Below are positions 7,865 to 15,975 of a DNA stretch of 34,965 nucleotides, piece by piece (position 1 is the stretch's first letter; every line of letters begins with the position of its first letter). This stretch comes from an uncultured Methylococcaceae bacterium (lineage in GTDB: Bacteria; Pseudomonadota; Gammaproteobacteria; Methylococcales; Methylomonadaceae). Both the position numbers and the translations under genes were made by a program. The notes under the pieces are model-generated. The model worked only from the letters and a program-made list of their open reading frames with translations, was not told the origin of the DNA and searched no databases. The stretch covers positions 1 through 34,965 of the forward strand of contig CAJAVP010000089.1 of NCBI GenBank assembly GCA_903945375.1, written 5' to 3'.

Positions 7865-9955
7865 CTACTTATTTTTTGCTTTATTACGTTCGTTTACTTC
7901 TTTAATCACTTCATCGGCCACGTTTTTAGGGCATGGCATATAGTGTGAAAATTCCATAGAGAACTGACCACGACCCGAAGTCATGGTACGCAAATCACCG
8001 ATGTAGCCAAACATATCACTGAGCGGCACATCAGCTTTGATACGCACACCAGTAACACCGGCATCTTGTGATTTAATCATGCCACGGCGACGGTTTAAGT
8101 CACCAATCACATCGCCGACGTGTGCGTCAGGTGTGAATACATCGACTTTCATGATAGGCTCAAGTAACTGCGGGCCGGCTTTAGGAATGGTTTGACGATA
8201 AGCAGCGCGGGCGGCAATTTCAAACGCGATAGATGACGAGTCAACCGCATGGAAGGCACCGTCAGTCAGGTTGACTTTAAAGTCCAAACACGGGAAGCCC
8301 GCTAATACACCTCTATCGACACTGGCTTTAAAGCCTTTGTCAACAGCAGGCCAGAATTCTCTCGGTACGTTACCACCGGTTACGCTTGATTCAAACACAA
8401 AGCCGCTACCTGGCTCGCCTGGCTCGATAATATAATCAATTTTTGCGTATTGACCTGAACCACCTGATTGCTTTTTATGCGTATAACTGTCTTCGACACG
8501 TTGCGTAATGGTCTCGCGATAAGCCACTTGCGGTTTACCGACATTAACTTCAACACCGTGCGTACGTTTTAAAATGTCCACTTTAATATCAAGATGTAAC
8601 TCACCCATACCCTTGATAATGGTCTCGCCACTTTCTTCGTCAGTCTCAACGCGGAAGGACGGATCTTCTTGAATCATTTTACCTAAGGCTACGCCCATTT
8701 TCTCATTGCTACCTTTGTCTTTTGGCGAAATAGCAATGGAAATAACGGGATCAGGGAATACCATTGGCTCTAAAGTCGCTGGTTTGTCAGGATCGCATAA
8801 GGTATGTCCCGTCTGAACATTTTTTAAACCGATTAAGGCAACGATATCGCCGGCTTGTGCGGTTTCAATTTCAGAACGGTCATCCGCGTGCATTTCTACC
8901 ATCCGACCGACGCGTTCGGTTTTTCCGGTAAACGTATTTAGCAAGGTATCGCCTTTTTTCAAGCGACCTGAGTAGATCCGGACGAAGTTGAGTGCGCCAA
9001 ATCGGTCGTCCATAATTTTGAAAACCAAAGCACGTACTGGGCGGTCTGCGTCAACAATCGCGTGTTCACCGGTTGGATTACCTTCCAAATCGACTTCCGG
9101 TTGTGGATTAACTTCCATTGGATTAGGCAGGTAATCGATAACGCCATCCAGAACCAATTGCACGCCTTTGTTTTTGAATGAAGAACCACAAAATGTTGGG
9201 AAGAAATCCATCTTGATCGTGCCTTTGCGTAGGCAATGTTTGAGCTCTTCTAAGGTCGGCTCTTCGCCTTCCAAGTATTTTTCCATGATGTCATCTTCTT
9301 GGTCAGAAACTTGGTCGATCAGCTTCGCACGCCATTCTTCCACATCCGCTTCCATATCCGCAGGCACGTCTTTGATTTCATATTTCAATGGATCGCCAGA
9401 TTCGTCCCAGATCCATGCTTTGCGGGTCAACAAGTCGACCACACCAACGAATTGGTCTTCACGACCAATCGGCAGAGTCATTACCACAGGCGTTGCGCCC
9501 AATACCTCTTCAATTTGTTTGACAACACGAAAAAAATCAGCTCCCAATCTATCCAATTTGTTGACGTAGATAACACGTGCAACTTTAGAATCGTTAGCAT
9601 AACGCCAGTTAGTTTCTGATTGAGGTTCTACACCGCCAGAGCCGCAGAAAACGCCGACACCACCATCTAAGACTTTTAATGAACGATAGACTTCGATAGT
9701 AAAGTCCACGTGACCTGGGGTGTCAATGATATTGAAGCGATGATCTTTCCAAAAACAAGTGGTTGCAGCGGATTGAATCGTGATGCCGCGCTCTTGTTCT
9801 TGCACCATGAAATCGGTAGTGGCCGCCCCATCGTGTACTTCACCAATTTTATGAATTTTACCGGTCAGTTTTAAAATGCGCTCGGTCGTTGTTGTTTTAC
9901 CGGCATCCACGTGAGCGAAAATACCGATGTTTCTGTAAAGCGTTAGATCTTTCAT
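7865..9955 (-). CDS. fusA: Elongation factor G, second-type paralogue (EF-G2/FusA2-like)
   Basis: A translational GTPase of 696 residues with the full EF-G architecture: G1 AHVDAGKT (14-21), switch [14 protein letters not shown] for guanine recognition, then domains II-V ending [20 protein letters not shown]. The N-terminus reads [20 protein letters not shown] followed by [23 protein letters not shown], where canonical FusA has ISAHIDAGKT and LFYTG. This is the pattern of the second EF-G found in many gammaproteobacteria and betaproteobacteria. Location agrees: it is alone, not between rpsG and tuf. Paralogues of this kind may serve translocation or ribosome recycling; which applies here cannot be read from sequence. 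The ribosome binding site is weak, and the upstream region contains a strong hairpin (9997-10022). Confidence 0.92.
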   Translation of the reverse strand: MKDLTLYRNIGIFAHVDAGKTTTTERILKLTGKIHKIGEVHDGAATTDFMVQEQERGITIQSAATTCFWKDHRFNIIDTPGHVDFTIEVYRSLKVLDGGVGVFCGSGGVEPQSETNWRYANDSKVARVIYVNKLDRLGADFFRVVKQIEEVLGATPVVMTLPIGREDQFVGVVDLLTRKAWIWDESGDPLKYEIKDVPADMEADVEEWRAKLIDQVSDQEDDIMEKYLEGEEPTLEELKHCLRKGTIKMDFFPTFCGSSFKNKGVQLVLDGVIDYLPNPMEVNPQPEVDLEGNPTGEHAIVDADRPVRALVFKIMDDRFGALNFVRIYSGRLKKGDTLLNTFTGKTERVGRMVEMHADDRSEIETAQAGDIVALIGLKNVQTGHTLCDPDKPATLEPMVFPDPVISIAISPKDKGSNEKMGVALGKMIQEDPSFRVETDEESGETIIKGMGELHLDIKVDILKRTHGVEVNVGKPQVAYRETITQRVEDSYTHKKQSGGSGQYAKIDYIIEPGEPGSGFVFESSVTGGNVPREFWPAVDKGFKASVDRGVLAGFPCLDFKVNLTDGAFHAVDSSSIAFEIAARAAYRQTIPKAGPQLLEPIMKVDVFTPDAHVGDVIGDLNRRRGMIKSQDAGVTGVRIKADVPLSDMFGYIGDLRTMTSGRGQFSMEFSHYMPCPKNVADEVIKEVNERNKAKNK

Positions 9956-10425
9956 GTGATTACTCTAATGTTAGCAAAAAGTCTTTTATGGTGACTACCC
10001 TTGAGTGCTTACTCAGGAGGGTGTTGGACTGGGGCGCAAGACTACGATTCATAACCGAATAGACTTTAAACATTAACGGTTTAGAAACCATTGCTGAAAA
10101 TGGAGCGCGTCGGATATAGGTCAATGTAGTGCAAAGCCAAGTGGCATAGCGTTTAAAAGTCACCGTGCCATATCACTCGTCCAGCTTCGAAAGCCGCTTA
10201 TTCTAACCTAAAATTGTAAAAAAAATAGAGGAAACATCTATTTGTGAGGACAAACTTTAATAAGATAAATCATAGAGGGTCTTTTGAAAGACTGGACATT
10301 TTTTCTAAAATCGTTTTTAGTAATCGTACGACTCCCCTTTACAACGTTTCGTCCATGCCAGAAACGACGGGATTCTAGTCCGTTCTGGTTTGTTTTTAGC
10401 CGATTATTCTAATCATTGAGATGCT
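9956..10425. other. 470-bp divergent intergenic region between fusA2 and the carbonic anhydrase gene
   Basis: No convincing gene is present. A short minus-strand frame at 9960-10163 lacks composition or a ribosome binding site suggesting a real protein. The fusA2-proximal half holds several short inverted repeats (9997-10022; TGGCA...TGCCA around 10140-10170). The carbonic-anhydrase-proximal half holds an imperfect hairpin at 10358-10388 (CCAGA/TCTGG with inner ACGG/CCGT) followed by TTTGTTTTT, which looks like a weak terminator or attenuator for plus-strand transcription. No clear sigma70 promoter was found on either strand. Confidence 0.5.
9997..10022 (-). promoter_or_regulatory. Hairpin in the fusA2 leader
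   Basis: ACCCT-TGAGT at 9997-10006 pairs with ACTCA at 10011-10015 and AGGGT at 10018-10022 around the loop GCTT, giving a 10-bp stem with a 2-nt bulge. It lies about 40 nt upstream of the fusA2 start codon and has no T-tract after it in the minus direction, so a leader structure is likelier than a terminator. Role unknown. Confidence 0.4.
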
Positions 10426-10992
10426 ATGCCAATTAAATCCTTTAAAGATAAACAGCCTTGTTTAGGTGATTCGGTTTATATCGATGATTCTGCGGTGGTG
10501 CTGGGTGATGTCCACTTAGGTGATGAGGTGTCTATTTGGCCGATGGTTGTCATTAGAGGGGATGTCGAGCACATCAGTATCGGTGCAGGGACTAATGTGC
10601 AAGATGGTGCAGTGTTACATGTCTCCCATGCGGGTAAGTTTTCACCTCAAGGGCATCCTTTAACGATTGGGCGTAACGTGACGATTGGACATAGAGCGGT
10701 TGTGCATGGCTGCACGATTGGTGATTATTGCTTGGTGGGCATTGGTGCGATTGTTTTAGATGATGCTGTGCTTGAGGATTACGTGATGCTCGGTGCAGGT
10801 GCCTTAGTTCCCGCACGAAAACGACTGCTGAGTGGTTATTTATATGTGGGTTCACCCGCTCAGCAAGTTAGGCCGTTAACTGACTCAGAAAAGGATTTTT
10901 TGGCGTATTCTGCACAACATTATGTGAGTTTAAAAAATGAGCATATGAACTCAGTGACTATCCGCTCTCGATTTGCTTTTGGTAGACGGTAG
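10426..10992 (+). CDS. Gamma carbonic anhydrase family protein (YrdA/CaiE-like)
   Basis: A left-handed beta-helix hexapeptide-repeat protein of 188 residues. Repeats run through about residues 10-140, for example DSAVVLGDVHLGDEVSIWP. The three metal-binding histidines of the gamma-carbonic anhydrase family are in place at His65 (DGAVLHV), His89 (TIGHR) and His94 (VVHG). RGDVEHISIGAGTNVQDG is the family signature around residues 44-61. Many bacterial YrdA-type members have weak or no measured carbonic anhydrase activity, so CO2 hydration is possible, not shown. The gene stands alone, divergent from fusA2, and is followed by a hairpin. Confidence 0.9.
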   Translation: MPIKSFKDKQPCLGDSVYIDDSAVVLGDVHLGDEVSIWPMVVIRGDVEHISIGAGTNVQDGAVLHVSHAGKFSPQGHPLTIGRNVTIGHRAVVHGCTIGDYCLVGIGAIVLDDAVLEDYVMLGAGALVPARKRLLSGYLYVGSPAQQVRPLTDSEKDFLAYSAQHYVSLKNEHMNSVTIRSRFAFGRR

Positions 10993-11015
10993 TATTGGTC
11001 ATTACTGTTGGAAAA

Positions 11016-11053
11016 GGGACAGCGACGATGATGGATGTCGCTCTAACTGTCCC
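11016..11053. terminator. Hairpin between the carbonic anhydrase and the tandem HD gene
   Basis: GGGACAG at 11016-11022 pairs with CTGTCCC at 11047-11053, and an inner GCGAC/GTCGC stem (22-26 with 37-41) overlaps it by one base. It lies in the short gap between convergent genes, which suits a termination role, but neither side has a real T-tract. Confidence 0.4.
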
Positions 11054-11068
11054 CCAAAAGTTTAAATA

Positions 11069-12301
11069 TTACTCGGTTTCCGAAATAGCTAAATGAAAAT
11101 ATCGTTCGGCATCGGCAATGAGTTTTGCCACTACTTGGGCATCTAAATGTCCGTCGGTAACGCGGGCTTGCATGTCGCTAATAATGTTTTCAAGGTGCAT
11201 TCCCGCGCGATACGGGCGTTCTTGCGCTAATGCTTGAAAAATATCCGCAACAGCGATGATTCGACATTCCAGATCAAGGGCGTTTTGTTGGGTTTTAAAT
11301 GGATAACCATCGCCGATCAAGGTTTCGTGATGGAGACCTGCCCAGAAAGGAATTTGGGAATCTCCAAACACACGACGCAATATGCGATAAGTGTCATAGC
11401 TATGACGGTGCATCATAGCGCGTTCTTCCGATGTCAGGCTGCTCGGTTTATCGATAATGTCTTCAGACACTCGCAATTTACCAATATCATGGAGTAAACC
11501 AGCTATTTCAATTTGATCTAGTAACTCCGCGCTGCGCCCAAATTCAGCCGCTAAATGTCGGGCAATGGTAGCGACGCGTTGCGAATGCTCGACTGTGAAA
11601 GGAGATTTTGCATCTACGACACGCGAAAATAACCGCGCTAAATCTTTAAGATCAACCATGTTAAGTAAGGTTGCCGGTGCATTTTTGCCAATCAAACGCA
11701 AATCTTCGTCTAAATAGTCTGGCTCCATAGCTAACCAAAAGGCTTCTTGATTAGCAATTTGTGCAAATGCGTCGACTAACACAGGTGCAAAGAGTAAGCC
11801 CGATAGCGTTTGGATGCGAGCAATAATCTCGGGGTAATTAATTAAAATCGCATTGCTACACAACATGGGGGCTTGTAAAACATCAATTCGATCTGCAAGA
11901 AACAGTAAGTTGGTGTGCAAGCGTGTACATTCATCCATGTTTAGGTTTTGTAGGTCTTCCCAACGAGTATGGTGATAACGAATAGCCGTTGCTAAATAAG
12001 CCAAAGGCTGACACTCTGATAAATACAGCGCCCCTCGAATACAATGATCTTCAGCGCCTTCCCATTCTAGAGTTTCAGTAAGCTGGCGGTGTTCGATGAT
12101 TTTAGAAACGCCACAGTCATGCAGCATACCGGCATGAAGGATAGATAAGCAGTCTGCATCTGACCAATGTAGTTGCTGAGCAATGGCGAGGGCGATGCTA
12201 GCGACACGTTTACCATGCATGATTTCGTCAACGCCTACTAAGTCTAATGCGCTACTTAACGCGCTAATGGCATTATGGATATTAATGGTTAGTGGTGTCA
12301 T
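11069..12301 (-). CDS. Tandem HD / HD-GYP domain protein
   Basis: A 410-residue protein with two HD-type domains. The first has HGKRVASIALAIAQQL, then LHAGMLHDCGVSKI and a histidine pair in RYHHTRWEDL. The second has VEHSQRVATIARHLAAEFG, LLHDIGKLRVSEDI and a GYP region reading HHETLIGDGYP. The standard motif is HHExxDGxGYP; here the Asp is replaced by Ile, so the second domain is HD-GYP-like but imperfect. c-di-GMP hydrolysis, or binding only, are both possible. The frame is open to ATG 12340, but that codon lies inside the terminator of the upstream transketolase gene, so ATG 12301 (MTPLTINIHNA) is chosen. No membrane segment or sensor domain is seen. Confidence 0.85.
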   Translation of the reverse strand: MTPLTINIHNAISALSSALDLVGVDEIMHGKRVASIALAIAQQLHWSDADCLSILHAGMLHDCGVSKIIEHRQLTETLEWEGAEDHCIRGALYLSECQPLAYLATAIRYHHTRWEDLQNLNMDECTRLHTNLLFLADRIDVLQAPMLCSNAILINYPEIIARIQTLSGLLFAPVLVDAFAQIANQEAFWLAMEPDYLDEDLRLIGKNAPATLLNMVDLKDLARLFSRVVDAKSPFTVEHSQRVATIARHLAAEFGRSAELLDQIEIAGLLHDIGKLRVSEDIIDKPSSLTSEERAMMHRHSYDTYRILRRVFGDSQIPFWAGLHHETLIGDGYPFKTQQNALDLECRIIAVADIFQALAQERPYRAGMHLENIISDMQARVTDGHLDAQVVAKLIADAERYFHLAISETE

Positions 12302-12326
12302 GAGTTCGCTTCGCAAAAATAAGCGG

Positions 12327-12356
12327 AAAAAAAAGGGCACATTTTGTGCCCTTTTT
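12327..12356 (-). terminator. Rho-independent terminator after the transketolase gene
   Basis: An 11-bp perfect stem, AAAAAGGGCAC at 12330-12340 and GTGCCCTTTTT at 12346-12356, with a 5-nt loop. Eight A residues at 12327-12334 become a T8 tract on the minus strand, so it should stop minus-strand transcription 28 nt after the transketolase stop. It closes the sgaA-hpr-transketolase series. Confidence 0.9.
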
Positions 12357-12383
12357 GATTTGGTAATGACTGCTTAAGGTCGA

Positions 12384-14285
12384 TTAGGCAAGCATTTCTT
12401 TAACTTTAGTCATGATGCCGACAGGATCAAGACCTTGGTGTGGGAATTGTTCCCATAATCCACCGCAGCCTTCTTTGTGTGTGCCTAAATGGGCGAATTT
12501 AGGTGTTAAGCCACGCTCTAACAACCAAGAACCGTAACGGCTACCTAAACCGGTTTTGCGGTTGAAGGACTCAACCACTAATACCATTGGCGAATTACCG
12601 ACTTTTTGCAACATGTCTTCGTCGATTGAGCTTAAGGTGGGTTTGTTGATTAAGCCGACATCAATGCCTTCTTGTTTCAGACGCTCAACGGCATCTAGTG
12701 CACGGTATAAGGTTTCACCAAAGGCAACAATGTAACCTTGTTTGCCTTCACGAATCACTTCGTCTTTGCCAGGCACAAATTGATAATCGCCGCCAAAAAA
12801 TTCTTTGCCGTTTTCATCCAGAATAGTAGGGACTTTAGAACGCGTTGAGAAAACAAAACGTAAACCTGGATTGAAGAAAATGCTACTGACACAGGCACGC
12901 ATTTGGTTAGGATCGGCTGGGAAATATAAGCCGGTGGCATAACCATCGTTTAAGCCATTATCAGCAAAGAAGTTGTTTAAACCAAAATGGCAGGTATTAT
13001 CCGCCATATCGTCAATGCCAGAATGTGAGAAATGGCTTAAAACGTTAGAGTTGTTTAAACGTGCCATCGTAATTTCTGACATTAACATTTCTAAGAACGC
13101 GCTAAATGTGCCAAAAATACCTTGTTTGCCCGCTTCCATACCGAAACCAGCAGCGGCTGAGAAATTGCCGCGCTCCATAATACCGGATGAGATAAAGGTT
13201 TCAGGGTAAGCGGTGTGGATTTTGTGTAGACCACAAGAGCCCTCTAAGTCCGAGTCAATGACGCGGACTTTAGCAATACGCTCGGCTTCGCTTAATGTGC
13301 TCATAGCAGCCACAGCGGCATCACCAAAGACATTACGGTTAGCATCCCATTGGTCGCTAGAGCCTAAGAATTTATAGTCATTTTTAGGTGCAACGATACC
13401 TTTAAGGTGATCTGCGGCCGCTTGTTGATCATGCGCTTCTAAATACTCAGTGGCTAATTTGACCGAGATCACATCATGACCGTGCGTTGAGCCTTCTAAG
13501 CCAGCGATACCTGGGCACATTGGACGATGGTTAATAATCGCCACAGGACCTGGGGTGTTGATGGCTTTGCAAATACGCGCATATAAATCATCAATATCTT
13601 CACCGTCGCCTTCTAATACCGTTAAGCCATGACCTTCTAAGGTTTTAGCGGTAGAGCAACCGACTAAGTAATGTGACGGATGACCGGCGATGGTGACGTT
13701 GTTGTCGTCAATAATGAGTTTAACATTCAGGCGTTGAGCCACGGCAAGACGAGCAGCTTCGGCATCATTACCTTCTTGTTGTGAGCCGTCTGAGCCTAAG
13801 CAGAAAGCGATTTTTGATGGATTGGCCATTGCCACGCCGTTGACATAAGGCCACATATGACCTAAACGACCTGAGCTAAATTTTACACCTGGGGTAAACC
13901 CTAATTCAGGATGCCCTGGCAAATGTGAATGTGCGGCACGGTATTCCATCAAACGTTCAGCCGGTAAGTCGCCATTTAAGGTAGACATTAAATATTGTGT
14001 GGCGACACGGTGACCGGCTTCGTCAAAAAATATCGGTATAAATTGCTCGGCTGCGCCTCTGAATAAGGCATCCATAATCATCACTTCTGGCACGGTATCA
14101 AAAGGGCCGCCGGTATGTCCGCCTACGCCTCTAGCTGCACCTGTTGCGGTGAAGAAAACAATGGCATCACGGCACAGTTGGATATTGGCTTTTAAGCTGG
14201 CGCGTTGTGCATCGGTTAAGGTATTAACACTGGGATCTAAGCTAATACGTTGATAAGCACCAAGATCGATAGGGAAATTAGACAT
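12384..14285 (-). CDS. Divergent transketolase-like thiamine diphosphate enzyme
   Basis: A 633-residue transketolase-family protein with both halves in one chain. Aligned by eye to ordinary transketolases, the main active-site residues are kept: His57 (GGHTGG, usually GHPG), His92, His125 in LPGHPE, the diphosphate-binding run GSDGS (164-168) to DDNN (193-196), the cofactor-activating Glu371 (GIMERG), His421/Asp429/His433 spaced as in the HDxxxxxxDxxxH segment, and phosphate-site candidates Arg317, Ser395 and Arg482. Surrounding sequence is very different from housekeeping transketolase, so it is likely a specialised subfamily. It lies downstream of sgaA, hpr and a secreted protein and ends in a strong terminator. 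Substrates are not known; hydroxypyruvate as donor, or formaldehyde as acceptor (dihydroxyacetone synthase), are inferences from context. Confidence 0.85.
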   Translation of the reverse strand: MSNFPIDLGAYQRISLDPSVNTLTDAQRASLKANIQLCRDAIVFFTATGAARGVGGHTGGPFDTVPEVMIMDALFRGAAEQFIPIFFDEAGHRVATQYLMSTLNGDLPAERLMEYRAAHSHLPGHPELGFTPGVKFSSGRLGHMWPYVNGVAMANPSKIAFCLGSDGSQQEGNDAEAARLAVAQRLNVKLIIDDNNVTIAGHPSHYLVGCSTAKTLEGHGLTVLEGDGEDIDDLYARICKAINTPGPVAIINHRPMCPGIAGLEGSTHGHDVISVKLATEYLEAHDQQAAADHLKGIVAPKNDYKFLGSSDQWDANRNVFGDAAVAAMSTLSEAERIAKVRVIDSDLEGSCGLHKIHTAYPETFISSGIMERGNFSAAAGFGMEAGKQGIFGTFSAFLEMLMSEITMARLNNSNVLSHFSHSGIDDMADNTCHFGLNNFFADNGLNDGYATGLYFPADPNQMRACVSSIFFNPGLRFVFSTRSKVPTILDENGKEFFGGDYQFVPGKDEVIREGKQGYIVAFGETLYRALDAVERLKQEGIDVGLINKPTLSSIDEDMLQKVGNSPMVLVVESFNRKTGLGSRYGSWLLERGLTPKFAHLGTHKEGCGGLWEQFPHQGLDPVGIMTKVKEMLA

Positions 14286-14483
14286 TTTAGTTTCTCGTGG
14301 TTAAAGGTTAGTGGATTAAAAGTCGGTTAATTATTATGGATTGCATAAAACGGGATTCAAAAAACCGTTACATTACACCTTGCCCTTAAGAACTGTGCAA
14401 GAAATTTTGTAGCGGTGCGTTTGAGTCACTCGCTAAGTCGATTTGTTGTTAGGGTTTTAAGTCGCTTGAACGAGGTATTACGA

Positions 14484-14837
14484 CTAAGGCGTCGTGAGCG
14501 AACCGGCTTGTAAATAATCGTTTAAATATTTCATAATGAGTTCTGATGCCTCATGATTTTGGCTGGATACCGCAATTTGGATGTAAGTCGCGTTACCCAT
14601 CTGATGGCAATTTACAATGGCTGCACTTTGCTCGCCAAAGCCGCCGATGGTGCCGTTGCCATGATCTTGAATGTCCAGATTCATTTTCTCCATGATCTCT
14701 TTGCTTTTTTGCTGGCATTGCGCGTAGCTCAGGGTATGTTTCATAAAGCTTGCTGTGGTTAACGCAGGCGGTTCAGCAAAAGCGGATGGGCTGAGTAATG
14801 TAAGTAGGGTGAGTGCAAGATAGGTTTTTGTTGGCAT
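14484..14837 (-). CDS. Small secreted protein of unknown function in the serine-cycle gene series
   Basis: A 117-residue protein with a clear Sec signal peptide: MPTKTYLALTLLTLLSPSAFA, with likely cleavage after residue 21. The mature domain of about 96 residues has just two cysteines, in SYAQCQQ and IVNCHQ, suitable for one disulfide, and a central glycine-rich turn GNGTIGGFGEQ. No known enzyme motif is recognised. A good ribosome binding site (GGAG, 8 nt before the ATG) makes it a real gene. It starts 26 bp after hpr and precedes the transketolase by about 200 bp, so it is probably cotranscribed with hpr. A periplasmic protein between cytoplasmic carbon-cycle enzymes is unexpected. Confidence 0.8.
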   Translation of the reverse strand: MPTKTYLALTLLTLLSPSAFAEPPALTTASFMKHTLSYAQCQQKSKEIMEKMNLDIQDHGNGTIGGFGEQSAAIVNCHQMGNATYIQIAVSSQNHEASELIMKYLNDYLQAGSLTTP

Positions 14838-14863
14838 TATAAAATCTCCAATGAGTCGTTGTG

Positions 14864-15835
14864 TTAGACCACACGGTCGGTTGGTGTTTGTCCTGCAAAA
14901 AAGGTCGAAATATTATCCAGTACACGGTTGCCCATAGCGATTCGCGTTTCCTCGCTGGCACTGCCAATGTGTGGCAATAAGGCAATATTATTGAGTTCCA
15001 AAAAGCCCGGGTGAATAGCCGGTTCACCTTCGTAAACGTCCAGTCCAGCACCCGCAATCCAACCTTCTTTGAGTGCTTTTATCAAGGCCTCACTATCTAC
15101 CACATCGCCTCTTGCGGTATTGATTAAATGTGCGGTTGGACGCATGAGTTTTAAACGGTGTTCGTTAAGCAAATGTTTTGTGTCGGCCCCCCCCGGACAA
15201 TGCAGCGAGACAAAATGCGCTTCAGTGAGCAGTTCTTCAATATTCGTGCAGCGCGTGGCGTGTAGCTCATTGACAATCGCGGGCTCAGGATCAGACGGCA
15301 CATAGAACAAGATTTTCATGCCGAAGCCATGATGGGCTTTTCGTGCCATAGCTTGGGCAATGCGACCAAAGCCAATTAAGCCTAAGGTTTTGCCCGTGAC
15401 TTTTTGTCCCAATAATTGCGTAGGCCCCCAACCGTGCCATTGTCGATTGAGTACCATGCGCTCCGCTTCTGGTGCGCGTCGTGCGGACATGAGCAATAGC
15501 AACATCGCAATATCAGCGGTGCAATCGGTCAAAACATGGGGGGTATTGGTGACGGTAAGGTTTGCCGCTTTCGCAGCTTGGATGTCGATATTGTTATAGC
15601 CCACACCAAAATTACCGATGATTTTTACCTGTCGGTTGTCGACGTGGATAATGTCAGCGGTGATAGCATCGGTGACGGTGGTGAGCAAAGCATCCGCTGA
15701 TTGCATGGCGCGTTTTAAGGCATCGACTGTCATAGGCGTGTCTGATTCATTGCATTGGACATCATAGCGCGTCTTGAGTTGAGCTTCGACTTCAGACGGC
15801 CAGCGTCGCGTGACGATGACTTTGGGTTTATTCAT
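14864..15835 (-). CDS. hpr: Hydroxypyruvate reductase / D-2-hydroxyacid dehydrogenase
   Basis: Reduces hydroxypyruvate to D-glycerate with NAD(P)H, the serine-cycle step after SgaA; some relatives also reduce glyoxylate. The 323-residue protein is full length. The substrate-domain motif GNFGVGYNNID is at 74-84, the dinucleotide motif LIGFGRIA at 153-160 (Ala where Gly is usual at the last position), and the catalytic triad is Arg242 (NTARGD), Glu271 (DVYEGEP) and His289 (LLPHIGSA). Gene context beside sgaA and opposite mcl-mtkAB makes hydroxypyruvate the likely substrate. It is 140 bp downstream of sgaA, with a palindrome between them. Cofactor preference cannot be decided with confidence. 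Confidence 0.9.
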   Translation of the reverse strand: MNKPKVIVTRRWPSEVEAQLKTRYDVQCNESDTPMTVDALKRAMQSADALLTTVTDAITADIIHVDNRQVKIIGNFGVGYNNIDIQAAKAANLTVTNTPHVLTDCTADIAMLLLLMSARRAPEAERMVLNRQWHGWGPTQLLGQKVTGKTLGLIGFGRIAQAMARKAHHGFGMKILFYVPSDPEPAIVNELHATRCTNIEELLTEAHFVSLHCPGGADTKHLLNEHRLKLMRPTAHLINTARGDVVDSEALIKALKEGWIAGAGLDVYEGEPAIHPGFLELNNIALLPHIGSASEETRIAMGNRVLDNISTFFAGQTPTDRVV

Positions 15836-15926
15836 AGGCTTGATGTAAGTTTAATAAAATCGAGAAGTTAAAACAGCAGAGTAGTCATGTGCAGGGGTGC
15901 TGGTTTAATAGGCGTTTGGGATTGTG

Positions 15927-15963
15927 CGCTCCCAAGCTAGACTAAGCTCGGCACTTGGGAGCG
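15927..15963. repeat. Dispersed palindromic repeat, copy B, between sgaA and hpr
   Basis: A 10-bp perfect inverted repeat, CGCTCCCAAG at 15927-15936 and CTTGGGAGCG at 15954-15963, encloses an AAGCTCGG-containing centre. It shares the general plan of the 252-280 palindrome. In the minus direction it would fold in the message between sgaA and hpr, where such elements can stabilise upstream mRNA or attenuate downstream expression. No T-tract follows. Confidence 0.6.
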
Positions 15964-15975
15964 AGTTTAACCTGA

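Noticed and set aside
7865-9955. Canonical str-operon fusA
   Set aside because: The N-terminal signature is of the second EF-G type and no rpsL, rpsG or tuf gene is adjacent.
9960-10163. Minus-strand 67-codon frame upstream of fusA2
   Set aside because: No ribosome binding site, no recognisable protein, and it includes the inverted repeats of the leader.
12384-14285. Pyruvate dehydrogenase E1 or phosphoketolase instead of transketolase
   Set aside because: The histidine pattern (GHTGG, LPGHPE, HxxxxxxxDxxxH) and single-chain length fit transketolase; phosphoketolases are near 800 residues and E1 proteins lack LPGHPE.
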